Below are positions 15,474 to 26,677 of a DNA stretch of 64,000 bases, one piece after another. The notes under the pieces are model-generated. The model was not told the origin of the DNA and made no database searches. It saw only the letters and a program-made list of their open reading frames with translations. Position 1 is the stretch's first letter; every line of letters starts with the position of its first letter. This DNA is from Vitellaria paradoxa. Taxonomy: Eukaryota; Streptophyta; Magnoliopsida; Ericales; Sapotaceae. The DNA lies in contig CM034241.1 of the NCBI GenBank assembly GCA_019916065.1, positions 3,045,062 to 3,109,061 of the forward strand, in the 5' to 3' direction. Made by a program: the position numbers and the translations under genes.

Positions 15474-16270
15474 AGTTTGGAAAAGAAAAAAATTAATTTT
15501 TTTAATTGATAACTAACTAATTATTAAAAAATTAATTTTTTGTGTTTAGAGAAGAAAAAAACTAATTTTTAGACCCCATTTAGTAACGTTTTTATTTTCT
15601 ATTTTTTTATTTTTTTAAAATTTTGTAAAATTAACAATAAAAATATATTTGTTAAATCTGTTTATGTTTTTTAATTTCTAAAAAAATAAAAACTTAAATA
15701 GAAAAATGTAAACAAAAAAGGTTTTTTTCTATTATAAATATTTTGTCAATTTTAATATTTTGTTAATTTTTGTTACATTATATTAAAATAAATTATATTA
15801 TTCAAATATTTTATTAAGCTAAAATTATTTTTAATAAATAATATAATTAAATTAATATATAATATATATTATTAAAATTTTCTAATAAATAGTTAAATTA
15901 AATTAGTTAATTTATGTAATAGGAAATATATATTATTAAATTATTTTCAATAAATAATAAAATAAAATATATTAATTTAATTTAATTTAATTAATATAAA
16001 TATATTTTATTAAATTATTTTTCATAAATATTATAATTAAATTATTAAATTTAATTTAATTAAATAATTAATTTAACTAATATTAAATATATTTTATTAA
16101 ATTATATCATAATTAAATTGAATTAATAATTAATTTAATTGAATTAATTTATTTAATATATTTCATATTTTATTAAATTATTTTTCATAAATATTATAAT
16201 CAAATTATTTAAATTATTATAAAATATATTTTATTTAGTTATTTTTAATAAATATTATAATTAAATTATT
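15474..16270. repeat. Nested AT-rich MITE relics inside the Mutator-like element
   Basis: 15474-15570 matches the family of 2298-2537. From 15578 (ccccatttagtaacg) a second AT-rich element begins whose interior (repeated taattaaatta/aataattt phrases) resembles 34470-35290. Boundaries are not clear. No coding sequence is present. Confidence 0.4.
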
Positions 16271-16274
16271 AGAT

Positions 16275-16720
16275 TAAATGATATAATACATGGTTTGGCT
16301 GACACAATTAATATAATGTGCCTCTCTGATTTTTTCCAACGCTAATAAATTGCTTCACCTGTCCACAAAAGACCCGAGAAAGCTCCTGGTAGGTAAAGAC
16401 CGTAAATTGTGCTGACATAATTAATATACTGGGCCTCTCTGTTTTTTTCCAACACTAGTAAGGCTCCGTTCCGAACTCTTTAAAATAAAATAAAATTTTA
16501 TAAATACAAGAGAGAATAAAATTTAAATTTTTTATTTATTATACGAATTATACGAATTATGAGATATTTATTTTTATAATTTTATTTTATTTTATACGCT
16601 TTCGTATAATTCTAAACGCACTCTAAATTGCCTCACCTGTCCAGAAAAGACCCTCATGTGAGTAAAGCTTCTGCCAGGTAAAGACCATAAATTGCGCTGT
16701 CGTTTTTGAGGTTGAAGTTT
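16275..16720. repeat. Direct duplication with a MITE in one copy
   Basis: A unit (gctgacacaattaatataat, gcctctctg, tttttccaac, cacctgtcca, aaagacc, ggtaaagacc) appears at about 16301-16412 and again from 16412, where the second copy is split by the MITE at 16462-16623 and resumes at 16627. The first copy preserves the empty insertion site. Confidence 0.7.
16462..16623. mobile_element. Tourist-like MITE with TAA duplication and a paralogous empty site
   Basis: A 162-bp element with ends GGCTCCGTTCCGAA and TTCTAAACGCACTC, flanked by TAA at 16459-16461 and 16624-16626. The neighbouring duplicate reads ctaataaattgcttcacc without an insert, directly showing the pre-insertion state. Confidence 0.8.
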
Positions 16721-17463
16721 GATTAAAATTGTTCGGTAAACACAATAAATTGTGGGGGTCCCGTAGACTGCAGTAAAAAAATTTACAGCATAATTGTAGC
16801 TGATCGTAAAAGTGTGATTGTATTTTAATATAATATGTTTTTTTTATATTATTTATTAATTACATTTTAATTAGATTTTGTTTAATTTTTCTTTTTATTA
16901 ATTTAATTTTATTATATTAAATTAAAGTTATTAAATTTGATACAATTAAATCTTAATCATTTATTGACCAACTGTAATATCTACGGTGAATTTTTTTGAC
17001 CGAAATCTCCTACAACCCTCAATTGTGCTTGCAGTTTTTGGATGAAAGAGGGGAAAAGGGAGGCTGTAATCGGTGAAAACTGTACCGTTCTTCCCCTTTC
17101 CAAGTCTGGAAGCGGCGGCTAACATGGGGGGCAATGTTAGTCATTGCCATCACTATTTTTTTTTTCTTGTTTAGTTTTGATCTGCACGCATGTTTTGATT
17201 TTTTTTTTTTTTTTTCAATTTTGTTCAAACCGGCATCACTTGATTCTTGGGATCGGCTGAATCATTTTTTTGAATTTCAAATAACCCGTTGATTTTGCAT
17301 TTTCAGTTACTCCATGTATTATATACACAGATACTGTAAATCTGAAAAAGATACAAGGAAAACAACTCATTTCCACGTATCTATCTTAAAATCTTACATA
17401 AGGCTGAATTTTGAAAAAAAAATAATTTTTTAAATTGACTATTAATTAGTTATTAAAAATTTA

Positions 17464-17790
17464 GGCCTCATTTAGTTTATTTTTTTATTTTCTATTTTTA
17501 TTTTATATTTTCTATTTTAAATTCATTTTTTATTTTATACTTTTAAAAATAAAGGAAATACGTCAAAACGCATTTGGTTACTTATGTTTTTAAATTTTGT
17601 TTTTGAAAACAGAAAATGACTTTACATATTAAATGAAAAATGATAAAAAATTATTTTGAGAATTTTTAACAAAAATGAGAAAAATTTCAAAATAAAGAAA
17701 ATAAAGTATTTTCTGTTTTCTAGTTTTAAGATTTTTAACACATAAAACAAAAATAAAAAATAGAAAACAGAAAATAAACCAAATCTTACC
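17464..17790. mobile_element. Tourist-like MITE nested in an older MITE
   Basis: A 327-bp element flanked by TTA (17461-17463 and 17791-17793). The left end is GGCCTCATTTAG and the right end CAAATCTTACC. It is the same family as 4165-4444. The sequence on either side (17400-17460 and 17794-17960) belongs to the family of 2298-2537, so it landed inside an older copy. Confidence 0.7.
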
Positions 17791-18236
17791 TTAATTTTTT
17801 TTATATTTGAAAAGGAAAAAATTAATTTTTTAGTAGTTATTTTTTTAATTTTTTATTAATTTAACATTTTTATCCTCTAAGGTTTAAAATAAATTTAACA
17901 TATAAGATGATAAATATAATCACTTTAAAAAGTCAAAATATTAATAGGTGGTAGCCGAGTTATTAGTCTTTTTCCAAAGCACAGCCCCAAATGTCAGCCC
18001 CGATGTTACCCCCCGCATCCCAATTTGATTGGCTTTCCTTATTAGTATGACCCCAACCTTTGGGCTTTGGTCTTCATTGATCAAGGGGTAAGAAATGGTG
18101 AGCTAGCACTGGAAAGCAACAAGGAATTGATTAAAACAACTTGCGTGATTACTCTTTGCAGAAAAATTGAATGAATTGACTTCTTAATTAATTTTGTTAA
18201 TTTGAATGAAAATTGCAACTTTTCAGTTTAAAATTG

Positions 18237-18237
18237 A

Positions 18238-18276
<39 letters not shown>
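18237..18276. repeat. (ATT)n microsatellite
   Basis: About 13 uninterrupted tat/att trinucleotides. Confidence 0.9.
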
Positions 18277-18278
<2 letters not shown>

Positions 18279-18392
18279 TTTTCTTAAAATGTTTTCTGGT
18301 TAATTGGTGCGTGCAATGATTGCTTTGAAATATATTAAATGGCATCGCCTTCTACTACTTCTTATTAATTTGAGAATGCAGGTCAATATTAT

Positions 18393-18718
18393 GGGGGTGT
18401 TTTGAAAGTTCAAAAAAAATTTAACTTTTGGTAATTTTTTAGATGTTTTTTTTTTTGTATTTTTTTGTGTATTTGGTTGAATTAAGTGGAATTTTTAGTA
18501 TTTTTTTGTAAATTTTTTACTGTAGTAAAGTAAAAAAGTGGTAACTTTTGGGTGTTTGGTATATTTTTTTTACTGTAGCAAATCAAAAAAAATTGTAATT
18601 ATGGAGTATACTTTTTACTGCAGCAAATCAAAAAGTAAAAAAATTTATAGTTTTGCCAAACACACCAAAAGTAACTTTTGGTATTTTTTTACTAATTTTT
18701 GAGTTGCCAAACGGGCTC
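18393..18718. mobile_element. MITE with TAT duplication
   Basis: A 326-bp element with ends GGGGGTGTTTTGAAAG and TTGCCAAACGGGCTC. TAT is found on both sides (18390-18392 and 18719-18721). The interior repeats caaatcaaaaa and taacttttgg(t) words near both ends, in inverted arrangement. Non-coding. Confidence 0.6.
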
Positions 18719-18721
18719 TAT

Positions 18722-19433
18722 ATTTAAATATTTCATTTAATCTATGCTATTATAGGACAAATTTATAAGTTTTACTAAACTTTTTTTGGGTGTATCGTTT
18801 TTTTTTTTTTTTAATTTTTAAATTTTATTTTTTCGTTAATAACCCTTTGCCTCCAGTACTTACCTATAATTTGAAAGTGATGTATAAATAATTTTTTAAT
18901 TTTTATTCTTTTTTGTTTTACTTAAATGCCTTTTAAGTGCCAAATATTTTTATAATATTCTTTTATTTTATTTAAGTGCTTTTTAATTATTTACTATCTA
19001 CTTAAATACCTTAAATTAATAATTACTCATTATTTATTGTTTCAAAAAAATTTAAATAAAATAGTAAATTAATTAATGACACACACATAGTTTTAAAATA
19101 AAAATTCATTTGCATCGCGTGTGCATGACATAAAATAAAATAAAATAAAATTTCATACACATTTTTAATAGATTGATTAAAAATTAATAAATAAATTAAA
19201 TAAATATTTAAAATTTATAAAATTAAAAAAATATTTTTATTAATTATTAAAAAAAAATTCACACACATCATGCATGCATCAACGCCTAATTAACTTATGA
19301 AGCACGTTTGCATCAACGTGAAATTGAATGGATACGGAGCGTGCAACAATATGATTGAGGTCGTAAGGTCAAGGAAGCAGTTTTTATAGAAAAGGAATTA
19401 TTTCTTTGTTAAAATTTGAAGAATGTTGGCTAA
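18722..19433. other. Intergenic, no gene seen
   Basis: Very AT-rich low-complexity DNA with short tandem words (aaataaaataaaat). No gene or defined element is recognised. Confidence 0.45.
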
Positions 19434-19582
19434 GGGGGTGTTTGGAAGTTCAAAAAAACTTAACTTTTGAGATTGATGTGATGAAAAAATGATAGGTGAC
19501 AAATTTTAATTGGAGAGATTTGAAAACTTTTAAAATTTTAAAATTTTTTTGAATCTTTTTTTTTTGACTTCCAAACAAGTTC
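19434..19582. mobile_element. Tourist-like MITE with TAA duplication
   Basis: A 149-bp element with ends GGGGGTGTTTGGAAGTTC and GACTTCCAAACAAGTTC, flanked by TAA (19431-19433 and 19583-19585). The core gatgtgatgaaaaaatgata is shared with 24262-24417. Confidence 0.75.
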
Positions 19583-20155
19583 TAAGACGAATTATCCAGT
19601 CATTTATTTAAATGGGACTGGGACTCACATACTAGCGGAGCTGTGCTTGAGCTTGTAATTTGGTAAGATTTTTACCTCAAATTTTTGTATAAATAATACT
19701 ATATAACTTCTTATCTCAACCGTTTTGTAATTTATTTTAACACTTAATTCATAATTTAGAACGAGAAAATATCATCTCTAGTTGATTGTTCAGGCCACAA
19801 ATATTCTAAGTCCACTTGTAGTATCGCGTAAATTTATGTCGATTAATACGTATGATTTTTGTCCTTTTAAGAGGTATTTAAAATGATAAAAATAAAATAA
19901 AGTAAAGTAATTTAAAATAATTTATAAATTTATAAATTATAAATTAAAATAAAAATTAAAAAAATTTTAAATAAATTTTTAATATTTTTTCATACGTAAA
20001 ACACACCTTTAATTACAATACAGGTTGGCCGTCCTTTTAAAATATTATAACTAATGTCTAGGAAAAATGATGACTAAGGGGTTTAAGAAAAAATCAAACT
20101 CGTCAGTTACGTCAAGTCGCAGCCGACGTTAGCCGTCCTCTTGAAAATATATTAA

Positions 20156-20428
20156 GGCTCTGTTTAATTTATAAATAAATTTTAAAAAATTTTATAAATA
20201 TTTATTAATTTTATATTACATCAATTTTTTTTATTGCACGTATTATGAATTCTCAATTTATCTCAATTTATTTTACTCCAAACTCACCTTAAGAGTATGT
20301 TTAGAGTGAAAAAAATGAGATAAATTAAGAGTTTGTAATGCGTGTAGTGAAAGAAAAAAATTAATGTGATATAAAATTAATAGAGATTTATAGAATTTTT
20401 TATTATTTATTTACAAACTAAACGGGCC
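20156..20428. mobile_element. Foldback Tourist-like MITE with TAA duplication
   Basis: A 273-bp element with ends GGCTCTGTTTA and AACTAAACGGGCC, flanked by TAA (20153-20155 and 20429-20431). The left half is nearly the inverse of the right half, with the turn near 20285-20300, so a transcript would form one long hairpin of about 125 bp per arm. Confidence 0.7.
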
Positions 20429-20431
20429 TAA

Positions 20432-21052
20432 TTAATAGTGCCTTTCTAGCGTAAAAAGTTAATAAAATTTGATAAAAGTAATTTGTTTTTACTTTGTTAA
20501 TAAAATAAAAATGTATAATTTTTAAAAATTTGTAATATTTTTTAGTGAAATTCAGAGTTTAAAAGAGATTTTCAACAAAAATTTAGGGTGAAAAAAAAAT
20601 CAAAAGTTAATAGAAGTGAATTTTTTTAGAATTTAAAGTGTAAAAAGTTATTTTGAAATAATGGTTGGATGTTTATATTTAATTTGATATAAAGTTGTTA
20701 AAAATTATATAAAGTGATGCTTGACAAAATTTTAGTGAAGAATCTTTAGAACTTTTAGAATTTTGTGAAATTTTTTAATATAAATATCGGTCAAATTTTT
20801 AAAAAAATATTTCAAAATCTATTGAAATGTATTATAATAGTTTGTTCTAAAGAATTTTAATAAATATTTTCAAAAAATTAAAATTTTTTAAAATTTAAAA
20901 ATGTTGAAACTTTTAAAATTTTTAAAAATACTCTAAATTTATTTGAAAATCCAAACGGACTCTGAAACAAAACATAATGATGACCAAAACTTTTGTGGAG
21001 TTCTGGTTAGTGATAGCGTTCCCTGTTGGTGAGGCTTGTTTTCCCACGTAAC
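20432..21052. other. Intergenic, no gene seen
   Basis: AT-rich DNA with MITE-like fragments (for example 20655-20960, ending tccaaacggactctga) whose boundaries are not clear. No coding sequence. Confidence 0.4.
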
Positions 21053-21055
21053 TTA

Positions 21056-21219
21056 GGGGGTGCTTCGGATGTCTAAAATATCAAAAAAAAAAAAACATTT
21101 AAAAGTTGGTGATAATGTGAGGTAAAAGTGACCCGAGGTGAATTTTAATTGAAAAAATTTGAAAGGTTTTGAAATTTTTTTAAAATTTTTTGAAAAAATT
21201 TGAGACACCAAACGGCCCC
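21056..21219. mobile_element. Tourist-like MITE with TTA duplication
   Basis: A 164-bp element with ends GGGGGTGCTTCGGATGTC and GACACCAAACGGCCCC, flanked by TTA (21053-21055 and 21220-21222). Confidence 0.75.
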
Positions 21220-21659
21220 TTACCTCCACGATATTTCGAACATGAGTGCAACTGGTTTGGGAAGGATTAATTCTGAATTATGCTATTTTTGAATCAACGA
21301 AGCTAGACAAATGGAAAAATTTCTCAGGAAGTTTTTATTGGAATAATGTGGCTCATGTGAGTCTACTATTTAAAACAAAACGTCTATTCCAATACAATTT
21401 ATCTATAAAAATGCCCTTACCATATTATTCCTGTTACTTTTTAGGGTAAATTACACTTAGACTCCTTAAACATTAGCGTAATTACACATGAATCTTTTTG
21501 ACATTTTAAAATTACATTAATCTCCCTTATTATGAAATGTTTGTAATACTTAGACCATTCTGTTAACTTTGTCACCAACTTCGTTAAAAATTTATTAAAA
21601 AGACAAGTATGCCCTCGTATATTTATACATATATATGCAAAAATAAAAAAAAAAGAAAA

Positions 21660-22195
21660 CAGCCGCCGCTTCTCCGCCTCAGCCTGCCGCTTCCCCAGCT
21701 TCTTCTCCGCGTTCACGTGGCACAGCCGCCGATCTCTTATGTCCCGATAGGCATCGAAATTGTTGGTCTTTTTTTGGCCAGCTTTCATGGCGACGCCTCA
21801 GAGGAGAGATCCGAACCCCTCTTGCCATCGCGGAGGCGGGGGAGGAGGTGAAGCACCAGGTACCGGCGGGTCCCATCGGAGGGCTAAAGGAGGGATGAGT
21901 CTTCAAGTTGTTGAGTGCCGATAACGATTGGCTATTCGTGGATCGAAACGGCGGTGATTTCCAAAGTGTTGTAGTAACAGGGCATACGAATGGGTTGATA
22001 TTGGTGCATAGGGTTTGGGAGGCATCATGGAATGGAGAAGAGTGGACTTCGCTTTCTATGGAAAATGTTGGGAATTTTACTCCACCGAAAATTAGGGAAG
22101 GCGGGTCGTCGGTAATTGTATTGGAAGTTCATCATGTTGGGGGATTAGGTATATTTTGTCTACGGGTGTTGATGGAAAAATTAAAGTTTTAAGAG
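21660..22195 (+). pseudogene. Captured gene fragment, first block
   Basis: A GC-rich block inside the Pack-MULE. An ATG at 21787 opens a 45-codon frame rich in Gly and Arg, and a second frame at 21908-22192 reads DNDWLFVDRNGGDFQSVVV, then TGHTNGLILVHRVWEA and SSVIVLEVHHVGG. Another frame continues with STGVDGKIKVLRENEMPYF, so one or two frameshifts separate the parts. The pattern of short beta-strand-like segments suggests part of a soluble propeller-type domain, but I do not recognise the family. It is probably not translated into a functional protein. Confidence 0.45.
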
Positions 22196-22308
22196 AGAAC
22201 GAAATGCCTTATTTCTGACAGAAATTGGCGTGGGATCACTGACTTTTGTCTACAGGTCTCACTAAGGCGTTTTTAAATTCCAAAAGAGGTCGTGACTCAT
22301 GCAGGGCC

Positions 22309-22344
<36 letters not shown>

Positions 22345-22689
22345 TCTCAAATCAATCCCTTTTAAACAATTCTTAATTTTCCCTAATTAACTTCTCAACC
22401 TGTGATTTGCCTGCCTTAGCTTAAAGTCATGCACATAACGTTACCCTCATCCCACACATCATCTATCTAGCTCCACTGTATCTATATTAATTAATTATAT
22501 ATATTAGTTTTCAGTATTACCTAAAATTAATAAAATAAAAATGAATGAGCTGGTCTTAATATTTTCTGTCTTTGGTTTTCATAAAAAGAGAGTTTTCAAT
22601 CTTTTGACTAATGTTTTTTTATTGCCAAAAATAAAGGTTGTAAAAAGTTACAGTCATTATTTTGATAATGTGATATATATCAACACATC

Positions 22690-23035
22690 TCCAGAGGGGC
22701 TTGATTGAAGAAGAAAAAGAAGAAGAAGAATCTAGACACCGGAAATGAAATGGGATTACGCATTTGGATTTTGTGGGATTGTGAGGAAGTTGGGATGGAG
22801 ATTGGGGGGAAGAAAGCATGGGTATTTGAGGAGTGAGGATTGGAAATGGAGGAGGAGAGGACATTTACATCCACGCCGATCCGACAGCGAAGATTGCCTC
22901 GCTGGGAAGCGTGTTCGAGAGCCGGTTCATCGCCGGCAGGAAGACCGAGCGTTCCTCCTCGATGTTGATCTCCACCGCAAGGATGAATACCCTCTAGGAG
23001 CAGTTCTTCTACTTCACTCCTCCCCCCCTTGAACT
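22690..23035. pseudogene. Captured gene fragment, second block
   Basis: A second GC-rich block separated from the first by AT-rich DNA and a (TA)n run. It has open frames on both strands (for example 22745-23032 on plus, and on minus a frame reading ILAVEINIEEERSVFLPAMN), so its coding strand cannot be decided. An AAG/GAA-rich tract lies at its left edge. No family is recognised. It ends at a (TA)n/(TATG)n microsatellite at 23037-23082. Confidence 0.35.
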
Positions 23036-23390
23036 TATATATATATATATATGTATGTATGTATGTATATGTATATGTATATGTTAGTAAAAGTGTAAAT
23101 TTTAATTGTTAGGAAGGGTAAATTTGGCATAGTGAAAAAATTTTTAGCTGATGTCATCATTTTGATAGAAATTCTAACAGCATACTAATGAAAGGGTCTA
23201 AGTGTTACAAACATTTCAAAATAAAGGAGATTAATGTAATTTTGAAATGTCGAGGGAGTCCATGTGTAATTACGCTAATGTTTAGGGAGTCTAACCATGT
23301 GTAATTATATTAATGTTTAGGGGGTCTAAGTGTAATTTACCTTACTTTTTAGTATAACCCATTATAATAGGATAACTTTTTTCTTTTTAA

Positions 23391-23536
23391 GGAGTGTTTG
23401 GTTTATTAAACTCAATCAAAACTTATTAATTTTTACTAATTTTTTTATCTTTTATTCTAATTAAAATTTGTTATATATCACTTTTATATTAAATATTTAT
23501 ATTTTTGTTGTACTTTTTTATCATCTAAACGCCATC
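23391..23536. mobile_element. Tourist-like MITE with TAA duplication
   Basis: A 146-bp element, flanked by TAA (23388-23390 and 23537-23539), with ends GGAGTGTTTGG and CTAAACGCCATC. It lies between the Pack-MULE and the broken SDR exon. The interior is shared with 35085-35217 and, in reverse, with the element near 24505. Confidence 0.65.
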
Positions 23537-23551
23537 TAAATATCACATGCA

Positions 23552-23666
23552 TTAGTACTGGTTTTGAGATGGATAGAAGCCATTCATTGTACAACCACCA
23601 TCGTCGTAAATAACTTGGCCTGTAATGTATAAGGTGGTAGAGAAGCAGATCAGGAATGCAACTGAC
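23552..23666 (-). pseudogene. Last-exon relic of a third tropinone-reductase-like SDR
   Basis: On the minus strand this reads SVAFLIC, then YITGQVIYDDGGCTMNGF and a YPSQNQY tail ending in TAA. It aligns with the last exon of the two intact genes ([20 protein letters not shown]). The conserved CLPAA is replaced by ICFSTT and VDGG by DDGG. Upstream sequence lacks the rest of the exon and no other exon is found before 27345. It is a truncated paralogue between the two full copies, on the same strand. Confidence 0.8.
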
Positions 23667-24003
23667 ACAGATCAAATAGTGAATAGGATTGATATGGTTC
23701 AAACTTATTCTTTGAATTGTTTGAGTACCAATCGAATAAAAAAATTTTAAGAATAGGAATTATGAAATCCATCAGAAAATATAAATTAAAATTTTAAAAA
23801 CATAATATATAAAAATATAATTTAAAAGCTGCTCCACCTATAGGGCTACTTCTTATTAAATAATAAAAACCTAATACAAGAATATAAAATTGCAGTATAC
23901 TTAAAATAACAAATTCAGAAAGATTATAGAACCGGGAAACAGAAGAAGACAAAATAAATCTAGATCCGGCCCTGGTTGCCCCAAAATTGTAATTACGCAT
24001 TTA

Positions 24004-24130
24004 GGCTCCTTTTGGAGCACAAAAATTTATTAAAAAATATTAAAAATTTTAAAAAATTGTTAACTTTTATCTCATTACATAAATTACGAAAGTATAATTT
24101 TTATTAATTTTTGTCACTTCAAATGTATCA
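24004..24130. mobile_element. Small MITE with TTA duplication
   Basis: A 127-bp element with ends GGCTCCTTTTGG and CAAATGTATCA, flanked by TTA (24001-24003 and 24131-24133). Terminal similarity is weak. Confidence 0.4.
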
Positions 24131-24261
24131 TTAATCGTTTAAACTGCATCGATTTGATCTATGTAATCTAGTACATTTTACATCAAGGACAAGCATTATA
24201 AGTACGATTATTGTTTAGAATGAAAAGACAAACTATATCTCCTGTAAGGATAGTCTTTTAT

Positions 24262-24417
24262 GGGTGCGTTTGGAGTTTAAAAAAAAATCAAAAAAAATCA
24301 ATGGATGGAATTGATGTGATGTAAAAATGATAGGTGGCAAAATATGATTGGAGGAATTTGAAAACTTTTGAAATTTTTTAAAATTTTTTTGTTTTATTTG
24401 AAGCTTCAAACGAGGCC
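24262..24417. mobile_element. MITE with TAT duplication
   Basis: A 156-bp element with ends GGGTGCGTTTGGAG and CTTCAAACGAGGCC, with TAT at 24259-24261 and 24418-24420. The core ttgatgtgatgtaaaaatgat is nearly the same as in 19434-19582. Confidence 0.65.
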
Positions 24418-24504
24418 TATGTTGGATTGTGTCGCAATTAATTTAATTTAGATATAATTTGTTAATAAAATGCCACTCATAATTATTTTTTTTTTCTGTA
24501 TTAA

Positions 24505-24660
24505 GGAGGTGTTTAGATAGTAAAAGTTTGATAAAAAAGTATAGTAAAAATATAAAAATTTAATGTAAAAATGATAAGTGGTAAAATTTGATTGAAAAAA
24601 ATATAAAAAATTAATAAAAATTTATAAATTTTGATTAATTTTGACTAACTAAACACTATT
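24505..24660. mobile_element. MITE-like element
   Basis: The ends are GGAGGTGTTTAGATAGT and GACTAACTAAACACTATTC; the interior (atgataagtggtaaaatttga) is the reverse complement of 35085-35217. The target duplication is unclear. Confidence 0.5.
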
Positions 24661-25517
24661 CAAACAGGGTTCCTTCACGGCCGTCCTTCCTCTTGGACGA
24701 TGTGATTACTTAACCCGTTATTTATATAGTAATGTTACACTTACATTCTTTTGTTTATACTCTTTTTACATCCCACTGATCATGATGGGTCATGATCAGT
24801 GTATTTTATTTAAAATCATTACAGTCGTTAGATGTCACATTCGACGTGCAGCTGTAATAATTTTAAGTAAATTATACTAGTTAAGATCAGTGAAGTGAGG
24901 TGTAAGAGATGTGTAAATAAAAGGACGTAAATGTTGAATTACTTATATTTATAAGAGGGTAATAATAGTGATTAGCGGTTATATATTTTCATTTTTTTGT
25001 CTTATGTCCTGACTCTAACAGCATCGTGGCACGTGGATTGTTCTGATCTCTTTGCAGAAAATGAATATTGGCCATTTTTTGGATTTCAGTGGAGGTTGCA
25101 ATCTGGGAATTTAAAAGAAAAAGAAAAGAAAAGAAAATGTGCTGATCGAGGTTGACACATGCTTTGTATTTTTAGCTACTTCTCCTTTGGATTGTTCATC
25201 ATGTGAGCTTCCCTCTGTCTTTACAGAATATTTTATTTATTTATTAATTTGTTTGCGTGGAAATGAGCTGGATTAGAATTTTAATTTTAAATTTTTTATG
25301 AAAATTAATTATTTAATGAAAATAGATAATTTTTTTACTAATATATTTTATTTTGAATAATTTTTTTAAACTATGTTATTATTTTTGGAAGTATCAATAC
25401 TGCTGTTCATTGGGTGACGATTGAGTTTTGTGTTGTCTTTATCGTTGATATGAATTTATTTACTACAAGTCGTGCTTGCGTTTCATTGTTAGTAAGTTTA
25501 CTAATATTTATATGAAT
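24661..25517. other. Intergenic, no gene seen
   Basis: No sustained reading frame. A short inverted repeat, gatcatgatgggtcatgatc, lies at 24778-24797, and ATTTAAAATCATTACAG-type words around 24800-24880 suggest a small old repeat. Confidence 0.4.
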
Positions 25518-25526
25518 TTTATATTA

Positions 25527-26668
25527 GGGTGATGATATCCCCACTCTTCAAAAATCTTCCCACGCTCTACAAAAAGTTTCCCCTAATCCACCCTTTTACT
25601 TTTTTTTAATTAATTAATTTATTTTGTTTGTTTTGATGTTATTCAAATGATAAAATATCCATTAATTTATTGATTTTATAGATTAGTCCAATTTATTATA
25701 AAAAATAATTTATTAATATAATTTAAATTTTTATAAAGAATTTTTTATTTTATCACTATAATTTAAATTTTTATAATGAAAAAGGCTTTTTACTTAAAAA
25801 AAAAAAAAATTAGTTAATGTTAACTTGTCAAAATATTCTTAAATTTGATCATAAGAAAGTAATTCATATAGTATAAATAAAATATTTGAAAATTTTAGGT
25901 AACAATTACTTATCCACATATCAAAAAATTTAAAAATAAAACTTATCGTATTATTCTTAATTTTTACCATAAGAAGTTAACTTATATGTCATAAATTATA
26001 TATGAGGGTGATATTCTCATGCCTCCAAGAGCAGACTCAACTTTTTAGTTGGTAATGACGAAAATTAAGGAGATACAGTGAGAATATTTTTATAACAAAA
26101 CTATTACGAATAATTATGACCATATATTAAAATTTTGAGGATAAATTTTAAAAATTAAAATTATTTTAAAAAATTTATAATTTTGACAGTGAATTGATTT
26201 CGTACATGCACGCCACATTGGATAAAGGACAATTGCAAGTAAATAATGGAATTTGATTATCAAAACTGTATAAACGACTGACTAAAACAAAGTACATAGT
26301 GCGCTATAAAAATATATATATAATTTTTTAAAAATTTCACCTATGGTATATGAATTATCTTTATAGTTCAAAATTAAGAATTTTTTTGTAAGTTAAAATA
26401 ATTGAAATTTTTTAGAGTAAAAAGTAATTATTTCTTATTATAAAAATTTAAATTATATTGATAGAATAAAAAGTTAGCACTTATTATAAAAATTTAAATT
26501 ATTTTAATAAATTATTTTTGATAGTAAGTGGAACTAATTTATAAAACCAATGAATCAATGGTAATTTTCTCATTTGAATGATATCAAAAAAAAATAATAA
26601 ATAAATAAAAATAGGAAAATAAAAAAGTGGAGCTAGGGAAGCTTTTGTGAAGAGGGATATTGTCACCC
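25527..26668. mobile_element. Long-TIR Mutator-like element, copy A
   Basis: A 1142-bp non-coding element. The outer inverted repeats are long (about 200 bp): the left end GGGTGATGATATCCCCACTC matches the inverted right end GGGTGACAATATCCCTCTTC, followed by shared tttgttttgatgttattcaaatg-type sequence. The flanks tttatatta (25518-25526) and tttatagta (26669-26677) are a 9-bp duplication with one mismatch. It shares family with 36197-37130. Confidence 0.75.
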
Positions 26669-26677
26669 TTTATAGTA

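Larger units (their letters stand above)
15292..18020. mobile_element. Non-autonomous Mutator-like element, 2.7 kb
   Basis: The left end GGATGCGGGGGG and the right end CCCCCCGCATCC are inverted repeats, flanked by an exact 9-bp duplication CAATTTGAT (15283-15291 and 18021-18029), diagnostic of Mutator-like insertion. Just inside the left end, GGGGGGCTAAACCCCCC forms a hairpin before ATGTTAGCCC; the right end reads GGGCTGACAT inverted. Bases 17110-17240 repeat the left-end interior in direct orientation (GGGGGGcaatgttag...gcacgcatgtttt), so the element may itself be composite. No transposase is found. It carries several nested MITEs. Confidence 0.85.
21445..23341. mobile_element. Pack-MULE-like element holding gene-like sequence
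   Basis: The ends GGTAAATTACACTTAGAC and GTCTAAGTGTAATTTACC are perfect inverted repeats that extend with few mismatches for over 100 bp. The 11-bp word ttactttttag flanks both sides exactly (21434-21444 and 23342-23352), as in Mutator-like insertions (usually 8-11 bp). The interior (about 21660-22200 and 22690-23030) is far more GC-rich than its surroundings and reads like exon sequence, while no transposase is present. The right end has a partial second copy of its last 40 bp. Such elements capture host gene pieces, but the donor gene is not identified here. Confidence 0.85.

Noticed and set aside
21441..21788. 115-codon minus-strand frame
   Set aside because: It crosses the terminal repeat of the Pack-MULE and is antisense to the captured block; no protein-like pattern.
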